Positions 54,404-62,362 of a stretch of DNA of 64,000 nt are shown here, in pieces (position 1 is the first letter of the stretch; the number at the start of each line of letters is the position of its first letter). The position numbers and the translations under genes were made by a program. This DNA comes from an uncultured Bacteroidota bacterium (GTDB taxonomy: Bacteria; Bacteroidota; Bacteroidia; Flavobacteriales_F; PHOS-HE28), in NCBI GenBank assembly GCA_902826215.1, contig CADEDY010000001.1, positions 372,001 to 436,000 on the forward strand, given 5' to 3'. The notes beneath the pieces are model-generated. The model saw only the letters and a program-made list of their open reading frames with translations. It was not told where the DNA came from and did no database searches.

Positions 54404-54808
54404 TTAGGCAACATGCTCCAGACTCACGGTTGTTTTCTCTGTTGCATACTCATAGTCGAGCACAAGGGCCTGACCGTTGGAGAATAGGATTGTGGCTCTT
54501 GCGCTGATGCCTGAGTTGTTCTCAGACAGGCTTTCAATCACTCGGTCCCTTAGTGGGAAGCGCGTGAACATATCGGTGGATGGATAGCTGAACTCGAAAT
54601 CGCATTCCGCCCTGCCGGGTGTGGGCAGTTCGTGTTCCTGCTCCCACTTCCACGTGTCGTCTTCATCATCGAGATAGAATTTCCAAACGTCTCTGTGATC
54701 ATCCTCGAGGAAGATGGCGCAGAACTCGTCGACCTGGCGGCCTGAGCGCCAGAATTCTCGGGCTACGAGCTTCTCGCAACGTCGGCCAATCAAGGCTGCT
54801 TCGTTCAT
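54404..54808 (-). CDS. hypothetical protein
   Basis: A 134-residue soluble acidic protein (DEFCAIFLEDDHRDVWKFYLDDEDDTWKWEQEHELPT). No family recognised. It lies between the VOC gene (stop 54833) and the DHFR gene (start 54373), and its stop falls inside the sequence GCCTAAC. More use of TTT and GAT codons than its neighbours suggests it is acquired. Confidence 0.65.
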   Translation of the reverse strand: MNEAALIGRRCEKLVAREFWRSGRQVDEFCAIFLEDDHRDVWKFYLDDEDDTWKWEQEHELPTPGRAECDFEFSYPSTDMFTRFPLRDRVIESLSENNSGISARATILFSNGQALVLDYEYATEKTTVSLEHVA

Positions 54809-54832
54809 ACCTTTAAGGAAGCAAGACAGTGA

Positions 54833-55186
54833 CTACTTCGGCTCCCACAACTCGATCTTGTTCCCTTCCGGATCGTACACCCATGCGAAGCGGCCGTAGC
54901 CCTCATCCTGGCGCTTGGGATCGATGCGCACACCGGCTTCCTCCAGTTTCTTCAGCAGACCATCCATGTCCTGCACACGCAGGTTCAGCATGAATTGCTG
55001 CTTCGCGTCGAAGTAGTCGGTGTCACGCTTGAACGGCGAGAACACCGTGGGGCCGGCATCCTGTTGCCAGATCCAGCCGTTCTCCTGGTCGTTGATGCCG
55101 AAGTGCTTGTTGTACCAGCTGGCGAGTGCCTTGTGGTCGTCCGCGCGGAAGAAGAATCCGCCGATGCCTGTGACGTGTCGTGACAT
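54833..55186 (-). CDS. VOC-family (glyoxalase/bleomycin-resistance fold) protein
   Basis: A 117-residue VOC protein with the two beta-alpha-beta-beta-beta modules (GIGGFFFRADDHKALASWYNKHFGI; WVYDPEGNKIELWEP) and the Glu metal ligand near the C-terminus. Activity unknown: lyase, dioxygenase or thiol-transfer members exist. Divergent from a second VOC gene, 48 bases between the starts. Confidence 0.9.
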   Translation of the reverse strand: MSRHVTGIGGFFFRADDHKALASWYNKHFGINDQENGWIWQQDAGPTVFSPFKRDTDYFDAKQQFMLNLRVQDMDGLLKKLEEAGVRIDPKRQDEGYGRFAWVYDPEGNKIELWEPK

Positions 55187-55221
55187 GGGTTGGTGATCGA
55201 TCCTGCCAAGGTAAGAGTGGA

Positions 55222-55229
55222 TAGCTTTG
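55222..55229 (+). promoter_or_regulatory. -7 element five bases before a VOC gene
   Basis: TAGCTTTG matches TAnnTTTG; the ATG follows at 55235, implying a leaderless or nearly leaderless transcript. Confidence 0.5.
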
Positions 55230-55234
55230 GCCGA

Positions 55235-55660
55235 ATGCAAGCCCGCCTCACCTTCATCACCCTCGGAGTATCTGACCTCGACAGGTCTAAAGCTTTCTAC
55301 AACGATGTGCTCGGCTGGAAACCCTTCCAGGATACAGGCGGTATCGTCATGTACAAGCTCAACGGCATGATCCTCTCCCTATTCCCGCAACATGAACTAA
55401 CAGCGGATGCGCAGGTCAAGAATGAAGGCACTGGTTCACGCTTCACACTGGCGCAATGCCTGCACTCCACAGAGGAAGTGGATGCGTTCTTCGCCGAACT
55501 GAAGAAGCACGGCGTCACCATCCCCAAGGAACCGGTGAAAGTGTTCTGGGGCGGTTACAGCGGCTACTTCGCCGACCCGGATGGGCACCTGTGGGAGATC
55601 GCGCACAACCCGTTCTTGGACATGGATGCGGACGGGAACGTGATCGGCATGAAGCAATAG
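55235..55660 (+). CDS. VOC-family protein
   Basis: A 141-residue VOC protein (FITLGVSDLDRSKAFYNDVLGW ... YFADPDGHLWEIAHNPF) with His and Glu metal ligands in the usual places (WEIAHN). Substrate unknown. Divergently transcribed from the VOC gene at 54833, possibly an ancient duplicate pair. Confidence 0.92.
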   Translation: MQARLTFITLGVSDLDRSKAFYNDVLGWKPFQDTGGIVMYKLNGMILSLFPQHELTADAQVKNEGTGSRFTLAQCLHSTEEVDAFFAELKKHGVTIPKEPVKVFWGGYSGYFADPDGHLWEIAHNPFLDMDADGNVIGMKQ

Positions 55661-55727
55661 GAACGTCTTGATCACCTTCCGATCGAACTTTCTTTGCATC
55701 AACGTTTACTGAAAGGAAATTCCTCCC

Positions 55728-56900
55728 ATGCGCCATTCGATCCTCGTGCTCTCGCTGTTCGTCACCCACATCGCATTCGCCCAAGGCGTATGGGCGCAGC
55801 TCGCGGCACACCCCGGCGGGCAGCGTTATGCGCAGGCCGCCTTCAGCATCGGCACCAAGGGCTACGTGTGCACGGGTTTCAACGGAAGCCAGAACACCGC
55901 GGCCCTGTGGGAGTACGACGCAACAACGGCCACATGGACCGAGAGAGCCTCCTTGCCCGGCGGTGCGCGCCAGTATGCCAGCGCCTTCGCCATTGGTGAT
56001 ATGGGGTACGTCATGTGCGGTTGGGACAACGTGAACGAGATCGACTACAACGACCTCTGGGCCTATTACCCCGAGACGGATACCTGGGAGCAGAAAGCTT
56101 CACTCCCCGCGAATCCGCGCTATGCAGGCGTGGCCTTCAGCATCGACGGCATCGGCTACTTCGGCACTGGCGCCGCGAACGCCGTTTGGTACAACGACTT
56201 CCACGCCTACGACCCGACCACCGACACGTGGACGCAACGGGCGAACTTCCCGGGCAATCCGCGACGCTGGGCGGTGGGCTTCGCGAGCGAAGGGAAGGGC
56301 TACATCGGCACAGGCGAAAGCAGCGGCGTGCGCTATCGTGACTTCTACGCCTACGATCCGTTAAGCAACACGTGGACGCAGCGCGCGAACCTCGGCAGCA
56401 ACAACCGTCGCAATGCCTTCACGTTCACCATCAACGACGAAGGCTATGTGGGCGGTGGTGTCGACTTCGTAGAGAACTGGAACGATTTCAACCGCTACGA
56501 TGTGGCCACCAACACCTGGCAACCAGTGGCCTCCTTTCCGCTGCCGGTTCGGAGGAACGGCGTGAGCTTCGCGGTGGCCGACAGTGCGTACATCGTCGGT
56601 GGCAACGGCCAATCGCCGATCCTGGACGAAGTGTGGCGCTTCGGCCCGGAAGTCAATACCAGCGTGGCTGAAGAAGTTGAAGTTGGCATACAGGCCTACC
56701 CGAATCCAGTCTCTGATCGGCTATGGATCCGAAGCCCCGATCAGGTGCGCTTCACCATTACGAACATCACCGGCGCAGTGGTCGCCACGGGTCGAACAAG
56801 CACCGGGGTCGACACACGCGATCTGCCCAATGGGGTCTATGTACTGATGCTCGATCGGGAAGGTATTCGCTCCAACGCGCGTGTCGTGGTGCAGCACTGA
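55728..56900 (+). CDS. kelch-repeat T9SS cargo protein
   Basis: A 390-residue secreted protein with a signal peptide (RHSILVLSLFVTHIAFAQ), six kelch units (WEYDATTATWTERASLPGG, YDPTTDTWTQRANFPGN) and a T9SS C-terminal domain (about residues 320-390, QAYPNPVSDRLWIRS). It is closely similar in layout to the kelch genes at 48932 and 50602. Confidence 0.9.
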   Translation: MRHSILVLSLFVTHIAFAQGVWAQLAAHPGGQRYAQAAFSIGTKGYVCTGFNGSQNTAALWEYDATTATWTERASLPGGARQYASAFAIGDMGYVMCGWDNVNEIDYNDLWAYYPETDTWEQKASLPANPRYAGVAFSIDGIGYFGTGAANAVWYNDFHAYDPTTDTWTQRANFPGNPRRWAVGFASEGKGYIGTGESSGVRYRDFYAYDPLSNTWTQRANLGSNNRRNAFTFTINDEGYVGGGVDFVENWNDFNRYDVATNTWQPVASFPLPVRRNGVSFAVADSAYIVGGNGQSPILDEVWRFGPEVNTSVAEEVEVGIQAYPNPVSDRLWIRSPDQVRFTITNITGAVVATGRTSTGVDTRDLPNGVYVLMLDREGIRSNARVVVQH

Positions 56901-56950
56901 TCGAGCTTGTTGTTCACGACCGGAATTGGAGCGCTTGTGTCCAGCATCGT

Positions 56951-56958
56951 TAGCTTTG
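56951..56958 (+). promoter_or_regulatory. -7 element upstream of the truncated ALDH gene
   Basis: TAGCTTTG, 55 bases before the ATG at 57014. Confidence 0.4.
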
Positions 56959-57013
56959 GCTTCGAGCACCGTTGACGCAACGATCCACTGCGTTGACAGG
57001 TGTAGAGGAAACG

Positions 57014-57976
57014 ATGAGCAAGACGACCACGAAGCCCACCGCCGTCAAGGCCGACCTGAACGGCCACAGCACCAACGGCGCTGCCAAGAAAGCCGAACGT
57101 GTTCCGGTGATGAAGACCTACAAGATCTTCATCGGCGGCAAGTTCCCGCGCACCGAGAGCGGACGCTACTATCAGCCCTTGGACCACGATGGCAAACCGC
57201 TGGCGAACATCTGCCGAAGTAGCCGCAAGGATGTGCGCGAAAGCGTGATCGCTGCGCGCAAGGCCTTGGGCGATTGGTCCAACCGAAGCGCCTTCAACCG
57301 CGGGCAGATCCTCTACCGCATCGGCGAGATGCTCGAAGGCCGCAGCGCGCAATTCGTGCATGAACTGAAGTTGCATGGCGCTACGCAGAACCAAGCCGAA
57401 GCCGAGGTGGCCACCGCCATCGACCGCTGGCTCCACTACGCCGGTTGGTGCGACAAGTACCAAGCGGTCTTCAGCAGCGTGAACCCCACGAACAGCTCGC
57501 ACTTCAACTTCAGCGTGCAGGAACCCACCGGTGTGGTGGGCGTGATGGCACCAGACAACACGGGCCTCTTGGGTCTGGTGAGCATGATCGCTCCCGTGAT
57601 CACCGGCGGCAACACCTGCGTGGTGGTGGCCAGCGAAAGCAAGCCCTTGCCCGCCGTCACCTTTGCTGAAGTGCTTGCCACCAGCGACCTCCCCGGCGGC
57701 GTGGTGAACCTGCTGACCGGTTTCCGCAAGGAGCTGCTGAAGCCCTTGGTAGCGCACATGGACATCAACGCCATCGCCATTGCCGATACCACGAAGGAAG
57801 AGCGCACCATGCTCGAACAGGAAGCGACCTGCAACCTCAAGCGTGTGGTCTATCCGAAGGTGAGCGATTGGATGAAGGAGGATGGTCAGAGCCCGTATAT
57901 GATCCTCGATACACAAGAAGTGAAGACCACGTGGCACCCGATCGAGCGGGGGCAGGGTGGGGGTGGTGGATATTGA
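57014..57976 (+). CDS. truncated aldehyde-dehydrogenase-like protein lacking the catalytic domain
   Basis: A 320-residue ALDH-superfamily protein containing only the cofactor-binding half (YKIFIGGKFPRTESGRYY ... EPTGVVGVMAPDNTGLLGLVSMIAPVI ... SKPLPAVTFAEVLATSDLPGGVVNLLTG). The LELGG Glu and the catalytic Cys loop are absent, so it is unlikely to oxidise aldehydes. The C-terminal VKTTWHPIERG region looks like a natural end of this subfamily, so it is a shortened paralogue rather than a broken gene. Its last codons recur twice downstream (58729, 59241). A TTG at 56972 is an alternative start. Confidence 0.85.
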   Translation: MSKTTTKPTAVKADLNGHSTNGAAKKAERVPVMKTYKIFIGGKFPRTESGRYYQPLDHDGKPLANICRSSRKDVRESVIAARKALGDWSNRSAFNRGQILYRIGEMLEGRSAQFVHELKLHGATQNQAEAEVATAIDRWLHYAGWCDKYQAVFSSVNPTNSSHFNFSVQEPTGVVGVMAPDNTGLLGLVSMIAPVITGGNTCVVVASESKPLPAVTFAEVLATSDLPGGVVNLLTGFRKELLKPLVAHMDINAIAIADTTKEERTMLEQEATCNLKRVVYPKVSDWMKEDGQSPYMILDTQEVKTTWHPIERGQGGGGGY

Positions 57977-57992
57977 CCCGGCCGCGAGCACT

Positions 57993-58298
57993 ATGCCCAA
58001 GCTCTACGAGTACTTCGGAATGGTCTTTCTGATGTTCAGCAATGAACACAGCCCGATCCATGTCCATGTTCGGTATGGCTCGTACGAATCCGTGCTCGAG
58101 TTGATCATGTTAGAAGGGCAACTCGTGGACGTGGTCTTCCGGAAGTTGAGCAACAAGCGCGTACTGCCCTTGGCGCAACAGCGTGAAGCCGAGGTCTTCG
58201 TTCGTGCCAAGGCAATGGACATCGTCCGGAAGTGGAATGATTACTTTGTACTACATAAGCACGTTGCACCCGAGCGCATTACCAAGCGCATCAAGTAA
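57993..58298 (+). CDS. DUF4160 family protein
   Basis: A 101-residue DUF4160 protein (LYEYFGMVFLMFSNEHSPIHVHVRYGSYE; ... VLPLAQQREAEVFVRAK). DUF4160 genes are commonly paired with DUF2442 genes, as here, and the pair is suspected to be a toxin-antitoxin-like module. Its TAA overlaps the next start (TAATG). It lies 17 bases after the ALDH stop, between the ALDH gene and the first copy of its tail. Confidence 0.85.
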   Translation: MPKLYEYFGMVFLMFSNEHSPIHVHVRYGSYESVLELIMLEGQLVDVVFRKLSNKRVLPLAQQREAEVFVRAKAMDIVRKWNDYFVLHKHVAPERITKRIK

Positions 58299-58705
58299 TG
58301 ACCATCCCGGAGAACGTTTTCGTCAAGAATGCCAAGTATGTGGGCGACTATCGCATTGCGTTCCGCTTCAGCGATGGGCATGCTTCCGAAATAGATTTCC
58401 ACACCTTCCTGACCGCCCCTGCGCAGAACCCCATGGTGTCGCAGTTCATGGACGTTACCCGCTTCAAGGATTTCACCATCGAAGACCGTGCAGACATCGT
58501 TTGGGGCGATTGGGAGATGTGCTTTCCGTTCGCTGCACTTTATGCGGGTGACCTCGCTGTGGATTCGCTGGGGAAGAAGCGGGGTAGAAGTGCCGGTCAG
58601 GTTCGAACGCGACCGAACATCCCACTAGGAACTTCCACTGCACGGCGCAAGAAGAAAGTGGTGAGCAACAGCAAACGTTCTATTCGGAAAGCCCCCAAGA
58701 AGTAA
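58298..58705 (+). CDS. DUF2442 family protein with basic tail
   Basis: A 135-residue protein: DUF2442 domain (residues 8-92, YRIAFRFSDGHASEIDF ... RADIVWGDWEMCFPFAALYAG) followed by a Lys/Arg-rich tail of about 40 residues that could bind nucleic acid. Partner of the overlapping DUF4160 gene. Confidence 0.83.
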   Translation: MTIPENVFVKNAKYVGDYRIAFRFSDGHASEIDFHTFLTAPAQNPMVSQFMDVTRFKDFTIEDRADIVWGDWEMCFPFAALYAGDLAVDSLGKKRGRSAGQVRTRPNIPLGTSTARRKKKVVSNSKRSIRKAPKK

Positions 58706-58728
58706 TGGGTGACAGTTCCATCGTATAT

Positions 58729-58782
58729 GCGCAGAAGGTGAAGACCACTGGGCAGCCGATCGAACGGGGCGGAGAATATTGA
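58729..58782 (+). pseudogene. 3' fragment of the ALDH-like gene, copy D1
   Basis: Seventeen codons and stop (AQKVKTTGQPIERGGEY) matching the last codons of the gene at 57014 (TQEVKTTWHPIERG...GY and stop). A TATATG match just upstream suggests the homology runs a little farther with a small deletion. Confidence 0.72.
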
Positions 58783-58785
58783 TGA

Positions 58786-59235
58786 ATGTTGATCATGCGC
58801 TTGGTGCTGCTCATGACCGTTTACTTGTCGTTGACCGCGATGGTCACGGACGGCGGCAATTCGTCAAGCCGCATTGACTTTACGAACGATGAGTCGGTGG
58901 TTTTTATGACCGAGACCGTAGTCGAACTGATCGGCCCGCCTCACTTAACGCCGGATTGTGGGTACTTCGCTTTCGAGTCTGCCATGCTGTTCAAAGTGGT
59001 TCAAAGTGAAAAGTACATGTCTGAAGGAGATAGCGTGGTCATGATCTTCCGGTGTCCTGAGGGGTATGGTCCGGATTTCTTCGAACGTACGCGCCAATAC
59101 GTGGTGGAGCTTGTAGATGCTGCACCGGAAACTGGTTTCGGCTGGTCTACACTCAACGTGTACAAAGACGCGAAACTTCGGACTTTCTGGGCGACTTCGT
59201 GCAAGCCGCGTTTCTTTTCGGGGCCATTGCGATGA
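58786..59235 (+). CDS. small secreted protein, unknown
   Basis: A 149-residue protein with an N-terminal export signal (MRLVLLMTVYLSLTAM from the ATG at 58795, or three residues longer from 58786). The mature part contains Asp/Glu-rich strands and two Cys (PDCGYFAFE, FRCPEGYG). No family recognised. It starts four bases after fragment D1 and ends six bases before fragment D2. Confidence 0.6.
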   Translation: MLIMRLVLLMTVYLSLTAMVTDGGNSSSRIDFTNDESVVFMTETVVELIGPPHLTPDCGYFAFESAMLFKVVQSEKYMSEGDSVVMIFRCPEGYGPDFFERTRQYVVELVDAAPETGFGWSTLNVYKDAKLRTFWATSCKPRFFSGPLR

Positions 59236-59240
59236 ATAAT

Positions 59241-59292
59241 GAAGTGAACGTCACCTAGCTCCTGATCGAGAGAGGGCGGGTGGTGGTATTGA
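59241..59292 (+). pseudogene. 3' fragment of the ALDH-like gene, copy D2
   Basis: Matches the last 17 codons of the gene at 57014 at base level (GAAGTGAA ... GATCGAG ... GGTGGTATTGA) but with an in-frame TAG replacing TGG, so it is more decayed than D1. Confidence 0.6.
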
Positions 59293-59317
59293 ACCGAATT
59301 TTCAATTCTTCTGGACT

Positions 59318-59842
59318 GTGCAACACAAGATCTACTGCACCGAGTTGGCTCAAGAAGCGTTCATTTCCCGCGTACATGGGTTGACGATCGTGGAGAACGA
59401 CCGATCAATGGTTCGCTTCATGTTTTCGCCTTTCATGTCTACCGAAATCGATGATGGCACCAAGCCACTTTACGGGAGCATTGCGGCAAGTTCTTTCAAG
59501 TTGTGGGAGAATTCATGGTTCTGGAGTGGTGCTGCACTCACATACATCCACGGGGTTTGGAGCACACATGGATCAGGGTTGAGATTGATCATGCGACCAC
59601 GAAGAAGTCCCATACTGAAGGTGCTCGTGTTGTTGCCATTGTTGGCCGTAGTCAGCTTCTATTGGAGCTTGCGCGATGACTTCCCTAGCATGACGCTCTT
59701 CGGCCAAGTGGTCGGCCCACTTATCGGTCTTGTGATCGGCTTCTGCTTCTGGCTTCCTCTGTGGTTGGTGCACCGTGTCCAAAGCAGAGGCCTCATTCAA
59801 TTCTTGCAGAAGGAATTGGGATTGAAGGAAGCCGATTCTTGA
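59318..59842 (+). CDS. hypothetical membrane protein
   Basis: A 174-residue protein if started at the GTG at 59318: a soluble N-terminal half and two transmembrane helices (about residues 102-117 and 128-150). The start is uncertain. No family recognised. It follows ALDH fragment D2 and is likely cargo of the same accretion site. Confidence 0.55.
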   Translation: MQHKIYCTELAQEAFISRVHGLTIVENDRSMVRFMFSPFMSTEIDDGTKPLYGSIAASSFKLWENSWFWSGAALTYIHGVWSTHGSGLRLIMRPRRSPILKVLVLLPLLAVVSFYWSLRDDFPSMTLFGQVVGPLIGLVIGFCFWLPLWLVHRVQSRGLIQFLQKELGLKEADS

Positions 59843-59959
59843 CGGGTTGTTTCGGGAATAGATACCCGGTTTTCGCAGATATGCGATCTGTGGTTCATCG
59901 CCGTTCGATGACCATGTGACGTGGCTCGGCCATTATTGATCATTCTTTCGCAACTTTAC

Positions 59960-59986
59960 ATTCAACCAAAAGGTTGAATATATTTG
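59960..59986 (+). promoter_or_regulatory. ArsR-type operator overlapping a Bacteroidota -7 element
   Basis: ATTCAACCAAAAGGTTGAAT (59960-59979) is a perfect palindrome with 8-base arms. Its last T begins TATATTTG (59979-59986), an exact TAnnTTTG element, six bases before the ArsR ATG at 59993. A bound repressor would block initiation, and the mRNA would have almost no leader. Confidence 0.75.
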
Positions 59987-59992
59987 TACCCG

Positions 59993-60328
59993 ATGGCAGC
60001 ACCACGAACACTTGATCGCACACTCACCGCACTCGCGGATCCAACACGTCGCGCGATCTTACGACGCCTCTCCTCTGGCGAAGCACGCGTGACCGAAGTG
60101 GCTCGTCCGTTCAGCATATCGTTGAACGCGATCTCCAAACACATCCTCGTACTAGAGCGCGCGAAACTCGTGAAGCGTCGTAAGGTGGGTCGTGATCACT
60201 TCATCAGCTATCGGTCCGAGCCTTTGGATGCGGCGGCGAAATGGATCGATGAGACCCGCAACTTCTGGGCATCGCGATTGGACACTTTGGAACAACTGCT
60301 GCGGGAAGAGGACGCGGCCAACAAGTAA
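59993..60328 (+). CDS. ArsR-family transcriptional repressor
   Basis: A 111-residue winged-helix repressor of the ArsR/SmtB type (LTALADPTRRAILRRLSSGEARVTEVARPFSISLNAISKHILVLERAKLVKRRKVGRDHFI). It has no metal-binding ELCVCDL motif, like the ArsR proteins paired with SRPBCC genes, so it probably senses something else. It likely binds its own operator at 59960. The SRPBCC gene starts 19 bases after its stop. Confidence 0.93.
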   Translation: MAAPRTLDRTLTALADPTRRAILRRLSSGEARVTEVARPFSISLNAISKHILVLERAKLVKRRKVGRDHFISYRSEPLDAAAKWIDETRNFWASRLDTLEQLLREEDAANK

Positions 60329-60347
60329 CGCTTCAACACCAATTCAC

Positions 60348-60875
60348 ATGGATAACTACGGAACCGTCACCGCACCCAACACCATCCGCTTCGAACGCCT
60401 CTTACCTGGACCCATCGAACGCGTGTGGGCATACCTCACGGAATCGGACAAGCGCGCCAAGTGGCTCGCCAGTGGCGACATGGATCTGCACGTCGGCGGC
60501 GATGTGAATTTGTTCTGGTTGCACAGCACGTTGGATACAGCGCCCAGCGAAACGCCGGAGAAGTACGCGAACGGTCACCGCATGACCGCGAAGATCACGC
60601 GCTGTGAGCCTCCGCATGTGCTGGGTTATTCGTGGGGTGCTCGGGAGGACGCCTTATCCGAAGTGGTCTTCGAACTTTCCAAAAAGGGAGATGAGGTGCT
60701 CCTCGTGCTCACGCATCATCGCTTGCCCAACCCCAACGACCTGCTCGGCGTTTCCGGTGGTTGGCACACGCACTTGGATGTCCTCGTGGAACATTTGAAC
60801 GGACGCGTGGCACCTGCATTCTGGGAGAAGCACGACGTGCTCAACGCCGAGTACAAGCAGCGGCAGGGTAGCTAA
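60348..60875 (+). CDS. SRPBCC (AHSA1-like) protein
   Basis: A 175-residue START-like domain protein (IRFERLLPGPIERVWAYLTESDKRAKWLASGDMDLHVGG ... GVSGGWHTHLDVLVEHL). The fold has a deep hydrophobic pocket for a ligand. It is cotranscribed with the ArsR gene, a common pairing whose ligand is unknown. Confidence 0.9.
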   Translation: MDNYGTVTAPNTIRFERLLPGPIERVWAYLTESDKRAKWLASGDMDLHVGGDVNLFWLHSTLDTAPSETPEKYANGHRMTAKITRCEPPHVLGYSWGAREDALSEVVFELSKKGDEVLLVLTHHRLPNPNDLLGVSGGWHTHLDVLVEHLNGRVAPAFWEKHDVLNAEYKQRQGS

Positions 60876-60896
60876 CGTATCATCGACAACCGTCTA

Positions 60897-61232
60897 ATGG
60901 AACCCATCACCTGGAACGATTTCGAGAAAGTGCACCTGTGTGTCGGGACAGTATTGACCGCCGCGGATCTTCCCAACGCACGCAAGCCGGCCTACGTCCT
61001 TACCATCGACTTCGGTCTGTACGGCACCAAGCGCAGCAGTGCGCAGATCACGAAGCACTATTCCAAGGCAGAACTCATCGACAAGCAGGTCGTGGCGGTG
61101 ATCAACTTTCCGGAGAAGCAGATCGGGAGCATCATGAGCCAGTGCTTGGTCACCGGTTTCGCGGATGCGGATGGCGATATTGTCCTTGCGGCGGTTGAAC
61201 GACCTGTCCCCAACGGGACGCGGCTGATCTGA
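60897..61232 (+). CDS. CsaA-like tRNA-binding-domain protein
   Basis: A 111-residue OB-fold protein of the CsaA/EMAP-II-like group (WNDFEKVHLCVGTVLTA ... PAYVLTIDFGLYGTKRSSAQITKHY ... VVAVINFPEKQIGSIMSQCLVTGF). CsaA binds tRNA or unfolded proteins as a small export-related chaperone; which applies here is not visible. It starts 21 bases after the SRPBCC gene, so the three may form one operon. Confidence 0.9.
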   Translation: MEPITWNDFEKVHLCVGTVLTAADLPNARKPAYVLTIDFGLYGTKRSSAQITKHYSKAELIDKQVVAVINFPEKQIGSIMSQCLVTGFADADGDIVLAAVERPVPNGTRLI

Positions 61233-61236
61233 TCGA

Positions 61237-62274
61237 TCAATGCATCACTTGGAAGCGCTGCACCTGTGCGGTTCCATCGATCCAGGTCGATCGTAGGGAA
61301 TAGGATCCATTTGCCCAGTCTGCAACCTGTATGCGGATCGCTGTCCCGGAAAGCGAGCCTTGGTGAACCGCGCGACCAGCTGGGTCGAATACGGTGAATG
61401 TCCCTTTGCGGCCGTTCGCATTCAATACCACATGGTCCGTGGCCGGCGAGGGTGATAGCAGAATGGATCCCTGCGCCGGTCGGTTCAGGACCGCCGTGTT
61501 CATATCGAAGGCATACTTGAAAATGGTCTGGAATGCGAACGCTGATCCTCCTGATCGGTTTACGACCAAGTAAAGGAATTCGCCGTCCCAGAAAAGTCCT
61601 CGGGGAGATTGGTCGCCATCGGACGTCATGTCCGGTAGATCGACGGATCCGAGGTCCTGATCGGTGTTCAGGTCGTACAGGTAGATCCGTTCGGGGTCAT
61701 TGTCGTTGTTGTCCATCACGTAGATCAACGTGTCGCCTTTCAGCGCGATACCCATGGGTTGCGCCCCGAGCATGGGCACCGTGTCGATCGGTGTCGGATC
61801 ACCCGGTATCCACTTGTAGGCGTATGCGAATGGGTAGGTATCGAAGTCGGGGTAGTACATGGTGTACCAGATCGCATCACCATCGGAATAGATCCCTCCG
61901 ATGCCCGATGAATGTCCACCGATCACATCGGGGAATGTCCACGTGTTCAGGAGGGTACCGTTCAAGGCCACTTCGTACAAGTGGGCACCATTCGTCGTGT
62001 AGTCTTGCGCGATCAGGTACGACGCAGGCTTGCGGATCAATCCGTGGTTGAAGGTGAAGCCCGTGGGTTGCTGCCCGATCAGGTTGCCATCGTGATCACT
62101 GAAGTAGACATCCCCGGAGAAGTCTGCCCCGAGGAATAGGGTATCTGCATTCACGTGGATGCCCCAGAATCCTTGGTTGGTCGAGGGGTAGGGAATACTG
62201 TCCACCAGGACTTGAGCGGAGACCGGGCCTTGAACAAAGGCGGCGATAAGCAAGAAGGAGAACGGTTTCATCAT
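61237..62274 (-). CDS. secreted T9SS cargo protein, propeller-like
   Basis: A 345-residue secreted protein with a signal peptide (MKPFSFLLIAAFVQGPVSAQ), a repeated beta pattern (DTLFLGADFSGDVYFSDHDGN, IYLYDLNTDQDLGSVDLP) fitting a beta propeller, and a C-terminal T9SS sorting domain (from about residue 265). No active site seen. Starts at 62280 and 62271 are also possible. Convergent with csaA, four bases between the stops. Confidence 0.82.
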   Translation of the reverse strand: MMKPFSFLLIAAFVQGPVSAQVLVDSIPYPSTNQGFWGIHVNADTLFLGADFSGDVYFSDHDGNLIGQQPTGFTFNHGLIRKPASYLIAQDYTTNGAHLYEVALNGTLLNTWTFPDVIGGHSSGIGGIYSDGDAIWYTMYYPDFDTYPFAYAYKWIPGDPTPIDTVPMLGAQPMGIALKGDTLIYVMDNNDNDPERIYLYDLNTDQDLGSVDLPDMTSDGDQSPRGLFWDGEFLYLVVNRSGGSAFAFQTIFKYAFDMNTAVLNRPAQGSILLSPSPATDHVVLNANGRKGTFTVFDPAGRAVHQGSLSGTAIRIQVADWANGSYSLRSTWIDGTAQVQRFQVMH

Positions 62275-62362
62275 GGCCATGGCTTGGATGGTGAAACTAC
62301 AAAAGGAAGGAAACACGGGGCGGATGCACACGCGATCGGATAGAACAATAGTCTTCGGGACA

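Noticed and set aside
54403-54409. GTTAGGC core like an integron attachment site beside DHFR- and VOC-type cargo
   Set aside because: No paired RYYYAAC/GTTRRRY arrangement with an imperfect inverted repeat is present here or at other cargo borders, and no integron integrase gene is seen.
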